Below, piece after piece: positions 1-5,847 of a DNA stretch of 26,958 bases. The stretch spans positions 1 to 26,958 of the forward strand of contig CATYZK010000024.1 in assembly GCA_958415665.1 (NCBI GenBank), in the 5' to 3' direction. Each line of letters begins with the position of its first letter. The stretch's first letter is position 1. A program made the translations under genes and the position numbers. The stretch comes from an uncultured Collinsella sp. Its GTDB lineage: Bacteria; Actinomycetota; Coriobacteriia; Coriobacteriales; Coriobacteriaceae. The notes under the pieces are model-generated. The model saw only the letters and a list, made by a program, of their open reading frames with translations. It ran no database searches and was not told where the DNA came from.

Positions 1-356
1 CCCAGCAGGCGAGGATGCTCGACGAGCTGCTGCCCAAGATCCCCGAGGGCGCCGCCCCGACCATGCACTCGGACCGGGGCTGGCAGTACCAGCACGCCTC
101 GTACACATCCAGGCTCGAGGCCGCCGGCATCGTCCAGAGCATGTCCAGGAAGGCGAACTGCATCGACAATGCCGCCACCGAGCAGCTCTTCGGCCACGTC
201 AAGGACGAGTTCTACAGGGGCCGCGAGTGGAAGACGTTCGAGGATTTCAAACGCGACCTGGAGGAATACATAGTCCACTGGAACACGAGCCGGAGGCAGG
301 TAAGATTGAAGGGCCTGACCCCGGAGGAGTACCGGAATCAGGCCCTCGCGGCCTAG
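1..356 (+). CDS. IS3-family transposase (OrfB, DDE integrase), C-terminal part
   Basis: The reading frame is open from the first base, so the N-terminus lies outside the window; about 117 residues remain. What is left is the C-terminal half of an rve-type integrase core: HSDRGWQYQ carries the second catalytic aspartate, and SMSRKANCIDNAATEQLFGH carries the expected catalytic glutamate (the E of ATEQ). A tail of the LEEYIVHWNTSRR...LTPEEYRNQ type follows, typical of IS3/IS150-group OrfB proteins. The protein would cut and join the ends of its own element. The stop is TAG at 354-356, and the inferred right end of the element lies about 40 bases downstream. Whether the element is intact cannot be judged because the upstream part (OrfA, frameshift site, left end) is missing. 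Confidence 0.93.
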   Translation, partial: QQARMLDELLPKIPEGAAPTMHSDRGWQYQHASYTSRLEAAGIVQSMSRKANCIDNAATEQLFGHVKDEFYRGREWKTFEDFKRDLEEYIVHWNTSRRQVRLKGLTPEEYRNQALAA

Positions 357-369
357 TCGCTATTTAGGG

Positions 370-394
370 CGTCCAAGATTTGGGGCGCAGTTCA
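370..394 (+). repeat. Probable right terminal inverted repeat of the IS3-family element
   Basis: Just past the transposase stop is a 25-base stretch ending in GCGCAGTTCA. Read from the outside it begins TGAACTGCGCCCC, fitting the TG...CA ends of IS3/IS150-group elements. The partner left end is outside the window, so the exact border and any target duplication cannot be confirmed. Confidence 0.55.
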
Positions 395-647
395 TTGCGC
401 GGCGGGGTCTTTTACGTCCTGCGGAATGCGCCCGGAGGGAAGCCCGGGATCGCCTGCGTTCTTTTCTCAGATGCCGGGGTGCCGGAAAGGCGGGATGTGA
501 GGGGCGCATTGTTGGATGGCGCCTTGTATCTGCTTATCGTGGCGGGCGCAGTCCTGGCGAGCTCGATGGGTCATCTCGCTAGGTAAAAAGATGGTTCGCG
601 GTGGTATTGTTGCTGTGGGTTTAATTCGATATGAAAGGGTGATTTTG
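395..647. other. Non-coding flank between the IS end and the M42 peptidase gene
   Basis: No convincing gene is seen in these 253 bases. One short frame (to 586) encodes a hydrophobic run, ALYLLIVAGAVLA, but lacks a ribosome binding site and ends quickly; it may be a remnant of a gene broken by the insertion. TTGTTG at 607-612 and TATGAA at 630-635 are 17 bases apart and could be a promoter, but they would start the RNA almost at the start codon, so this is weak. Confidence 0.4.
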
Positions 648-1676
648 GTGTCCAAGATGGATTCTACGCTCTCCTATATTACTGACCAGTTGAAGGCGCT
701 TACCTCGATTGCTTCGCCTACGGGCTATACCCGTGCGGCGACAGACTATCTGATGGAAACGTTGCGTGATATGGGCTTTGGGCCCGAGCGCTCCAATAAG
801 GGCAACGTGTTGGTTGAGCTTGGCGGCGAGGGCGAGCCGCTCGTGTTGGCGAGCCATGTTGATACCCTGGGCGCCATGGTGCGCTCCATTAAGGACAATG
901 GTCGCCTGCGCCCCACGACCCTCGGCGGGCACCAGTGGTCCACGGCCGATGGCGAGAACTGCACCGTTTATACGCGCGACGGCAATGTCTACACGGGCGT
1001 GGTCCTCAATACCGAGCCTTCGGCGCATGTGGCCGATGAGCCGGTCAAGACCATCGAGAAGAACATGGAGATCCTGCTCGATGAGAATGTCGACAGCAAG
1101 GATGATGTGCTTGAGCTGGGCATTCAGACTGGCGACATCATCGCTATGGATCCGCGTACCACGGTGACGGAGAGCGGCTACATCAAGAGCCGCTTCTTGG
1201 ACGACAAACTGTCCGCGTCGATTCTGCTTGGTTTGGCCCGCGCCGTTGCCGACGGCGAGGTGACCCTTTCGCGCAAGGTTTCGCTGCTCTTTACGGTGTA
1301 CGAGGAGGTCGGCCACGGCGGTGCGTTTGTGCCGGCCGACACGCGCGAGATGATCAGCGTGGACATGGGCTGCGTGGGCGACGACCTGGGCTGCACCGAG
1401 CGCATGGTTTCGATTTGCGCCAAGGATTCGGGCGGTCCGTACAACTACGACCTGGTAACCACACTGTCCAACATCGCGCGCGAGCTGGAGCTCGATTACG
1501 CCATCGATGTGTACCCGCACTACGGCTCCGACGTCGAGGCCACGCTCTCGGCCGGCTACGACATTCGCCATGGTCTGATCGGCCCCGGCGTGTACGCGAG
1601 CCACAACTACGAGCGCAGCCACATCGACGGCGTGCGCAATACCTACGAGCTGGTCCGCGCCTACGTCCAGCGCTAA
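648..1676 (+). CDS. M42-family metallopeptidase (glutamyl/deblocking aminopeptidase type, YhfE/FrvX-like)
   Basis: This is a cytoplasmic two-metal aminopeptidase of 342 residues, about the family's usual length. Family-type metal and catalytic positions are visible: H70 and D72 in SHVDTLG, D185/D186 in RFLDDK, the acid pair E219-E220 in VYEEVGHGG, D239 in SVDMG, and H319 in ASHNYERSH near the C-terminus. A beta-rich insert between about residues 90 and 160 fits the PA-like dimerisation domain of M42 enzymes. The GTG start at 648 is chosen because AAAGGGTG at 634-641 is well spaced from it; ATG 657 would sit about 15 bases from that site. An upstream ATG at 516 would add 44 residues with no homology. 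It is a single gene convergent with mnmA. The exact substrate cannot be read from sequence; M42 proteins are often mislabelled endoglucanase. Confidence 0.92.
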   Translation: MSKMDSTLSYITDQLKALTSIASPTGYTRAATDYLMETLRDMGFGPERSNKGNVLVELGGEGEPLVLASHVDTLGAMVRSIKDNGRLRPTTLGGHQWSTADGENCTVYTRDGNVYTGVVLNTEPSAHVADEPVKTIEKNMEILLDENVDSKDDVLELGIQTGDIIAMDPRTTVTESGYIKSRFLDDKLSASILLGLARAVADGEVTLSRKVSLLFTVYEEVGHGGAFVPADTREMISVDMGCVGDDLGCTERMVSICAKDSGGPYNYDLVTTLSNIARELELDYAIDVYPHYGSDVEATLSAGYDIRHGLIGPGVYASHNYERSHIDGVRNTYELVRAYVQR

Positions 1677-1684
1677 CGATGCAG

Positions 1685-1720
1685 CGGCCTCGGCTGACAC
1701 AATAGTGCCGACCGAGGCCG
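1685..1720 (+). terminator. Terminator-like hairpin after the M42 peptidase gene
   Basis: CGGCCTCGG (1685-1693) pairs perfectly with CCGAGGCCG (1712-1720) nine bases after the stop codon. What follows (TCCTCTC) is pyrimidine-rich but not a clean T-run, so termination is plausible but not certain. Confidence 0.5.
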
Positions 1721-1728
1721 TCCTCTCA

Positions 1729-1797
1729 AAGTTGCGGTGAAATAGGGACTGTTTGGCGGTTTTAAACGCTTAAACAGTCCCTATTTCACCGCAACTT
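1729..1797. repeat. Long intergenic palindrome, family A, copy 1
   Basis: Two arms of 26 bases (1729-1754 and 1772-1797) are perfect reverse complements around a 17-base spacer. The outer part of each arm is TTGCGGTGAAATAG or its complement; the inner part is GGACTGTTT. It lies between convergent genes (M42 peptidase and mnmA). A second copy with the same outer sequence but a different inner stem lies at 12692-12754. It is too long and lacks a T-run to be a simple terminator; a REP- or MITE-like repeat is more likely. Confidence 0.85.
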
Positions 1798-1812
1798 ATA
1801 AAGGGGATGGGG

Positions 1813-2913
1813 CTATTTGATGGCTGCCGTAACGGTGCCGCCGCCCAGGACGATGTCGCCGCGGTAGACTACAACGGCTTGGCCGGGGGCGATGGCTCGC
1901 TGCGGCTCGTCAAAGGTCAGCAACATTTGCCCGTCTTCGCCGCGCGTAAGGGTCGCTGCCTGGTCTTTCTGTCGGTAGCGGTACTTGGCGCCCACGCGAA
2001 TGCCGCCGGCATCCAGCTCGGCCTCCATGTGGTCGGCAGGGGCGCTCCAAGTCCAGTCGTTGGCCGTGAGTGCCGTGGCCGTCAGGTCCTCGGCCTCACC
2101 CAGATGCACGGCGTTGTTGGCGGCGTCGACGTCCGTTACGTACACGGGATGCGCCATCGCGACGCCCAGGCCCTTGCGCTGGCCGATGGTATAGCGCAGC
2201 GCGCCATTGTGGCGCCCAACCACGCTGCCGTCGCGCCATACGATGTTGCCCGGTGCAGCGGCATGTCCGCAGCGGCGCTCGATATAGCCCGCGTAGTCGC
2301 CGTCTGGAATAAAGCAGATGTCCTCGCTTTCGGCCTTCTTGGCGTTAACAAAGCCCTGTTCGGCGGCAATGCGGCGCACGTCGCGCTCTTTGTCCAAGCC
2401 TGCCAGCGGAAAAATCGTGCGCGCCAGACGCTCCTGCGTAAGCGAATACAAAAAGTAGCTCTGGTCCTTTTTGGGGTCCTCGCCGCGATGTAGCTGCCAG
2501 GTGCCGTCTGCCGCCTGGCTTGTTTTGGCATAGTGGCCCGTGGCGATGCAGTCGCAGCCCATGTCCAGCGCCGCATCGAGCAGCGCGCCAAACTTAATGC
2601 GGCGGTTGCAGATAATGCACGGATTGGGCGTCAGCCCCTCCTGGTAGGCGTTCACAAAGCGCTCGATTACGTTACGGTCGAAGGTTTGCTGCAAGTCGAG
2701 CACGTGATGGGGTATCCCCAGGCGCTCGGCGACGGCCTTTGCATCGGCGATGTCGCGGTCGACCTTACTCATGCCCGTGGTGGGATCGGGCGCGGGGCAG
2801 GTGAGGCGCATGGTGGCACCGACACATTCGTAACCCTGACTTTTGAGCAGATACGCGGTCACGCTGGAATCGACGCCGCCGCTCATGGCGACGAGCACGC
2901 GCTTGTTGTGCAT
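1813..2913 (-). CDS. mnmA: tRNA-specific 2-thiouridylase MnmA
   Basis: MnmA adenylates U34 of the tRNAs for Lys, Glu and Gln, then replaces the oxygen with sulphur, giving the s2U wobble base. The 366-residue protein has the PP-loop SGGVDSS at residues 11-17, the nucleophile C102 in NPCIICNRRIKFG and its partner C200 in SEDICFIPDG, plus the C-terminal beta-barrel (GQRKGLG, then RVGAKYRYRQ). The start codon follows an AAGGAG site nine bases upstream on the minus strand. The gene lies downstream of cysK in the same direction but is separated from it by a strong terminator-like hairpin, and it appears to have its own extended -10 promoter. In Firmicutes, mnmA often sits with a CymR-type regulator and a cysteine desulphurase. 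Here no desulphurase gene is in view, so the sulphur donor must be encoded elsewhere. Confidence 0.97.
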   Translation of the reverse strand: MHNKRVLVAMSGGVDSSVTAYLLKSQGYECVGATMRLTCPAPDPTTGMSKVDRDIADAKAVAERLGIPHHVLDLQQTFDRNVIERFVNAYQEGLTPNPCIICNRRIKFGALLDAALDMGCDCIATGHYAKTSQAADGTWQLHRGEDPKKDQSYFLYSLTQERLARTIFPLAGLDKERDVRRIAAEQGFVNAKKAESEDICFIPDGDYAGYIERRCGHAAAPGNIVWRDGSVVGRHNGALRYTIGQRKGLGVAMAHPVYVTDVDAANNAVHLGEAEDLTATALTANDWTWSAPADHMEAELDAGGIRVGAKYRYRQKDQAATLTRGEDGQMLLTFDEPQRAIAPGQAVVVYRGDIVLGGGTVTAAIK

Positions 2914-2942
2914 GGGGAGGTTCTCCTTGGTGGCATGTGGCC

Positions 2943-2981
2943 AAAAAAGAAAAGCGGCGCGGGAGGCTGGTTCCGCGCCGC
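2943..2981 (-). terminator. Rho-independent terminator after cysK / leader hairpin of mnmA
   Basis: On the minus strand a perfect 9-bp stem (GCGGCGCGG with CCGCGCCGC, positions 2981-2973 and 2962-2954, loop 10) is followed at once by TTTTCTTTTTT. It is the strongest intrinsic terminator in the window for cysK. It ends only 29 bases before the mnmA start codon and begins 5 bases after a likely mnmA -10 box, so it may also act in the mnmA leader. Confidence 0.85.
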
Positions 2982-2985
2982 AGAC

Positions 2986-2994
2986 ATTGTAGCA
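2986..2994 (-). promoter_or_regulatory. Extended -10 promoter, probably for mnmA
   Basis: The minus strand reads TGCTACAAT from 2994 to 2986, a full TGn extension plus a -10 one base from TATAAT. No good -35 is seen 16-19 bases upstream, which extended -10 promoters can tolerate. RNA would start near 2979, inside the hairpin at 2981-2954. Confidence 0.5.
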
Positions 2995-3093
2995 AGTTCG
3001 GGCGTCCTGTGGGACACCCTGTTGGGATGAGCTCAGGCTGCCAGAAGAGAGGGGAGACCGGCGTGCCTTGGACTCGTTCTAGGAACGAGAGCT

Positions 3094-4032
3094 CTAGTCC
3101 TGGAAGAGTGCCGTGGACAGGTAGCGCTCGCCGGTGTCGGCGAGCAGCGCCACGATGGTCTTGCCCTCGTTCTCGGGGCGCTTGGCCAGCTGCAGTGCGG
3201 CCCACACGGCGGCGCCGGACGAAATGCCCACGAGCACGCCCTCCTTGTGGCCCACGGCGCGGCCGGTGGCAAAGGCGTCGTCGTTCTCGACGGGGATGAT
3301 CTCGTCGTAGACCTGGGTGTCGAGGACGTCGGGCACAAAGCCGGCGCCGATACCCTGGATCTTGTGCGGGCCGGCCTGGCCCTTGGAGAGCACCGGGGAG
3401 GTGGCGGGCTCGACGGCGACGACCTGAATCTCGGGGTTTTGCTCCTTGAGGAACTCGCCCACGCCGGTCACGGTGCCGCCGGTGCCAACGCCGGCGACGA
3501 AGATGTCGACCTTGCCGTCGGTGTCGTCCCAGATCTCGGGGCCGGTCGTGGCCTTGTGAATGGCCGGGTTCGCGGGGTTCACAAACTGGCCGGCGATGAT
3601 GCTGTTGGGAGTCTCCTTCTGCAGCTCCTCCGCCTTGGCGATAGCGCCCTTCATGCCCTTGGAGCCGTCGGTGAGCACGAGCTGCGCACCGTATGCCTGC
3701 ATCAGCTTGCGGCGCTCGACGGACATGGTCTCGGGCATGGTGATGATCACCTTGTAGCCGCGGGCCGCCGCCACCGAGGCGATGCCGACGCCGGTGTTGC
3801 CGCTCGTGGGCTCAATGATGGTGTAGTCGCCGCCACGCACGAGCTTGCCGGCCTTCTCGGCCTCGTCAATCATGTTCTTGGCGACGCGGTCTTTAACGGA
3901 CCCGGCGGGGTTGAAGTATTCCAACTTGACGAGCACGCGGGCCTTGAGGTCCTCGTCGGCCTCAAAGTGGGTGAGCTCCAGGAGCGGGGTGTGGCCGATA
4001 AGCTGATCGATGGACGTGTAAACCTTGCTCAT
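3094..4032 (-). CDS. cysK: Cysteine synthase A (O-acetylserine sulfhydrylase)
   Basis: This PLP enzyme joins sulphide to O-acetylserine to make cysteine. The 312-residue protein has the PLP lysine K47 in NPAGSVKDR, the substrate loop TSGNTG at residues 76-81, and the glycine-rich phosphate site GVGTGGTVTG. It ends in the GERYLST segment typical of CysK. The start at 4032 follows GGAGG seven bases away. A minus-strand promoter with TTGCAT and TACTAT 17 bases apart lies about 110 bases upstream and is overlapped by a palindrome. The divergent neighbour encodes an Rrf2 regulator. In Bacillus and Staphylococcus, CysK also binds the Rrf2 protein CymR as a cysteine sensor; the same pairing here is an inference from position. 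A strong terminator follows the gene. Confidence 0.97.
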   Translation of the reverse strand: MSKVYTSIDQLIGHTPLLELTHFEADEDLKARVLVKLEYFNPAGSVKDRVAKNMIDEAEKAGKLVRGGDYTIIEPTSGNTGVGIASVAAARGYKVIITMPETMSVERRKLMQAYGAQLVLTDGSKGMKGAIAKAEELQKETPNSIIAGQFVNPANPAIHKATTGPEIWDDTDGKVDIFVAGVGTGGTVTGVGEFLKEQNPEIQVVAVEPATSPVLSKGQAGPHKIQGIGAGFVPDVLDTQVYDEIIPVENDDAFATGRAVGHKEGVLVGISSGAAVWAALQLAKRPENEGKTIVALLADTGERYLSTALFQD

Positions 4033-4092
4033 GATGAACCTCCAAAGTGTTCAAGTTGCTGGTTGCTGGGTGAATGACGACGTTTCTTATTA

Positions 4093-4128
4093 GCTAAACC
4101 CATAAACCTTATAGGTTGTTCGTTTAGC
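4093..4128. repeat. Nested inverted repeat in the cysK leader
   Basis: GCTAAAC (4093-4099) pairs with GTTTAGC (4122-4128), and inside it AACCT (4105-4109) pairs with AGGTT (4113-4117). In the predicted cysK transcript this would form a stem with an internal loop just after the start of transcription. It could be a leader structure or a second protein site. Confidence 0.5.
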
Positions 4129-4139
4129 TGTTGAAAAGC

Positions 4140-4168
4140 ATAGTAGACACTAAAGCCTACTAATGCAA
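4140..4168 (-). promoter_or_regulatory. cysK promoter with overlapping palindromic operator candidate
   Basis: On the minus strand TTGCAT (4168-4163) and TACTAT (4145-4140) are separated by exactly 17 bases. The imperfect palindrome TAGTAGAC-ACTAAA-GCCTACTA at 4141-4162 (7 of 8 positions matching per arm) covers the spacer and most of the -10 box, the classic place for a repressor. The divergent Rrf2 protein is the obvious candidate to bind it. Confidence 0.6.
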
Positions 4169-4221
4169 TAGGAAAAAGATATTTATTGCAAGATGATTAA
4201 CCCGCTGGACTGGAACGGGAG

Positions 4222-4249
4222 TTTTCAAAACCAATTTTTCGGCTAGAAT
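4222..4249 (+). promoter_or_regulatory. Promoter candidate for the Rrf2 regulator gene
   Basis: TTTTCA (4222-4227) and TAGAAT (4244-4249) are 16 bases apart, 35 bases upstream of the ATG at 4285. The -35 is only a partial match. The surrounding stretch 4081-4260 is markedly more AT-rich than the rest of the window, as expected of a divergent promoter region. Confidence 0.45.
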
Positions 4250-4284
4250 TGCTTCGAACAAAAGACCGAAAGGCAGCACTATAT

Positions 4285-4713
4285 ATGTTGGTTTCTACTA
4301 AGGGCAGGTATGCCCTGCGCGTTATGGTCGACCTGGCCGAGCACCAGGCGACCGGTCGCATTCCGCTCAAAGAGATTGCGGCGCGCCAGGGGATTTCCGA
4401 GAAATATCTCGAGAACATCTTGGCCACGCTCGTACGCGCCAATATGCTCTCGGGCATGCGCGGCAAGGGCGGCGGCTATGTGCTCACGCGCCCGCCCGAG
4501 CAATATACGGTGGGCGAGATCCTGCGCCTGACCGAGGGCAGCCTGGCTCCGGTTGCCTGTCTGGACGGCGACTGCAAGGGCTGCTCGCGATCGGATGAGT
4601 GTCCCACGCTCGATGTGTGGAAGAACCTGGATAAGCTCATCAACGACTATCTCGATGGCGTGACGCTCGACCAACTTGTCGCGCCCAACGAAGGCTACGA
4701 CTACGTGATTTAG
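4285..4713 (+). CDS. Rrf2-family transcriptional regulator (CymR/IscR-like) with a cysteine-rich segment
   Basis: This is a 142-residue winged-helix DNA-binding protein. The N-terminus LVSTKGRYALRVMVDLA, the recognition region IAARQGISEKYLENIL at about residues 31-46, and the wing GMRGKGGGYVL at 58-67 are diagnostic of Rrf2. Four cysteines follow at 92, 97, 100 and 106, close to where IscR carries its 2Fe-2S ligands (92, 98, 104), so an Fe-S or thiol sensor is likely. The ATG at 4285 is preferred because the N-terminal Rrf2 motif starts there and GAAAGG lies upstream; a TTG at 4249 would add 12 unconserved residues and fall in the probable promoter. It is divergent from cysK, hence a probable regulator of cysteine synthesis. 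It cannot be called CymR or IscR with certainty. Confidence 0.93.
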   Translation: MLVSTKGRYALRVMVDLAEHQATGRIPLKEIAARQGISEKYLENILATLVRANMLSGMRGKGGGYVLTRPPEQYTVGEILRLTEGSLAPVACLDGDCKGCSRSDECPTLDVWKNLDKLINDYLDGVTLDQLVAPNEGYDYVI

Positions 4714-4732
4714 GGCTCTAACGTAATGTGAC

Positions 4733-4769
4733 AGCGCGGGCCGACCTGTGGTGGGTTGGCCCGCGCTTT
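4733..4769 (+). terminator. Terminator between convergent rrf2 and holin-like genes
   Basis: A 14-bp stem (4733-4746 with 4754-4767, one G-U pair, core GCGCGGGCC/GGCCCGCGC) with a 7-base loop is followed on the plus strand by TTTAT. The weak T-run makes it better for the plus-strand gene than for the minus-strand one. Confidence 0.75.
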
Positions 4770-4781
4770 ATGTCAATTGGA

Positions 4782-5147
4782 CTATTCGCCTGCGACGCCG
4801 TCGAGGATGCTGCGCATGATGGATACCAGGATGCTGCCCATAAATGCCGAGCCAAAGCTCGCAATGGAGATGCCTGCACCCAGCAGGTTGACCGACAGGT
4901 AGCTGGCGAGCTCGAGCATAAAGCTGTTGACCACGAGCTGGAAGATGCCCAGCGTGATAATGGTGAGCGGCAGCGAAATGACCGTCAGGAACGGTTTGAC
5001 GAGCGAGTCGACGATGTTCAGGAACAGCCCCACAAAGGCAAAGCAGACCCAGGCTTCGGCAAAACCGAAGGGCTGGATGCCGGGGACGAGAAACGTGGCG
5101 ATCGCGATGGCGATCGAGGTGAAGAGCCAGTTAAGCATAAAGCGCAT
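4782..5147 (-). CDS. Phage holin family 4 / superfamily IV small membrane protein
   Basis: The 121-residue protein is almost entirely four hydrophobic helices: about residues 2-20 (LNWLFTSIAIAIATFLVPG), 28-47, 55-80 (ISLPLTIITLGIFQLVVNSF) and 90-113. The central SLVKPFLTVISLPLTIITLG is the hallmark of the PF04020 family (four-TMS holin superfamily IV). The family is widespread on bacterial chromosomes with no phage nearby, and its function is unknown; the holin label comes from topology only. The start at 5147 is chosen because AAAGGGA stands 7-8 bases upstream and the first helix begins right after it; an in-frame start at 5198 would add 17 polar residues. The gene is divergent from the TrpR-like gene. 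Confidence 0.85.
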   Translation of the reverse strand: MRFMLNWLFTSIAIAIATFLVPGIQPFGFAEAWVCFAFVGLFLNIVDSLVKPFLTVISLPLTIITLGIFQLVVNSFMLELASYLSVNLLGAGISIASFGSAFMGSILVSIMRSILDGVAGE

Positions 5148-5304
5148 GGTGCGATCCCTTTCTGCGCAGACAGTGTGTTGCTTTGTTTGGGCGCCCATTG
5201 TCTCAGATATTCGTGGAGCTTACGTGCGCGTTTGGTTTCAAAACGGCGTTCGTCCTAAAAAACGTGCCGCTGGCAGAGAGTCTTGTCGCTTTAGTTTGGT
5301 GGTG

Positions 5305-5313
5305 TGCTACACT
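5305..5313 (+). promoter_or_regulatory. Extended -10 promoter candidate for the TrpR-like gene
   Basis: TGCTACACT at 5305-5313 is an extended -10 box. TTGTCG at 5283-5288 is a possible -35 with a 19-base spacer. RNA would start near 5319-5320, at a small GGGCAAATGCCC hairpin (5319-5330), giving a leader of about 100 bases before the ATG at 5419. Confidence 0.5.
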
Positions 5314-5331
5314 GCTACGGGCAAATGCCCC

Positions 5332-5415
5332 ATGCATTGTTTTATTGCATATTACGGGCGAACGATGCCCGATGTCAGTATCAACTTCGATGCCTTTTGG
5401 CGGGTTTGGCGGTGA
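5332..5415 (+). promoter_or_regulatory. Possible aromatic-rich leader ORF before the TrpR-like gene
   Basis: An ATG at 5332, or more conservatively ATG 5365, opens a frame of 27 or 16 codons that ends FDAFWRVWR-TGA at 5413-5415, three bases before the next gene's ATG. Tryptophan codons are at 5398 and 5407. The longer form has two Tyr, three Phe and two Trp in 27 residues. Neither start has a good ribosome binding site, so translation is uncertain. Confidence 0.35.
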
Positions 5416-5418
5416 TCG

Positions 5419-5718
5419 ATGAATATCGAGAACATGTTTGACAAGCCTGATGTCAAGCAGCTGGTCCACGCATTTAGTCTTTTGGACGACGAGAAGGATA
5501 TTCAAGCGTTTTTGACCGATATCTGCACGCCGCGCGAGATCTGCGATCTTTCGCAACGCCTGCAGGTCGCGCGTTATCTGGACGAGGGTGAGCCCTATGT
5601 TGAGGTTCAGGCCCGCACCGGCGCTTCGTCCACCACGGTGAGCCGCGTGTCCAAGGCGCTCAACGGCGAGTACGGCGGCTATCGCAAGATCCTCATCAAG
5701 CTGGAGGATGGCGAGTAG
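5419..5718 (+). CDS. TrpR-like protein, YerC/YecD family
   Basis: The 99-residue protein belongs to the TrpR superfamily group called YerC/YecD. The conserved pattern is visible: FSLLDDEKDIQAFLTDICTPREI, then SQRLQVARYL, then the helix-turn-helix YVEVQARTGASSTTVSRVSKAL at about residues 56-77, then GGYRK. It should bind DNA as a dimer. Its targets are not established; in Bacillus the relative lies near pcrB/pcrA, and here it precedes addBA, again next to a UvrD-type helicase. GGCGGTGATC just before the ATG can act as ribosome binding site and overlaps the stop of the leader ORF. An intrinsic terminator follows, so it is probably transcribed alone. Confidence 0.9.
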   Translation: MNIENMFDKPDVKQLVHAFSLLDDEKDIQAFLTDICTPREICDLSQRLQVARYLDEGEPYVEVQARTGASSTTVSRVSKALNGEYGGYRKILIKLEDGE

Positions 5719-5745
5719 GCCAACGGCAAAAAACGAATTGCACAG

Positions 5746-5771
5746 AACCGTCCCTTCGGGGGCGGTTTTTT
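5746..5771 (+). terminator. Rho-independent terminator with UUCG tetraloop
   Basis: AACCGTCCC (5746-5754) pairs with GGGGCGGTT (5759-5767; one G-U pair) around a TTCG loop and runs into TTTTTT (5766-5771). This is a textbook terminator 28 bases after the TrpR-like stop codon, and it separates that gene from addB. Confidence 0.9.
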
Positions 5772-5847
5772 GGTGTGGGGCCATGTTGTCCGCGTGGGCG
5801 GGTAGGATGGATACATTGAATATTGCGAACGGTTTGAGTGGAGGACC

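Noticed and set aside
380..586. Short frame with a hydrophobic stretch after the IS end
   Set aside because: TTG start inside the IS terminal repeat, no ribosome binding site, no recognisable family; kept only as a possible remnant.
4782..5147. Prophage indicated by the holin-like gene
   Set aside because: No other phage genes are present; this membrane family is common on chromosomes outside phages.
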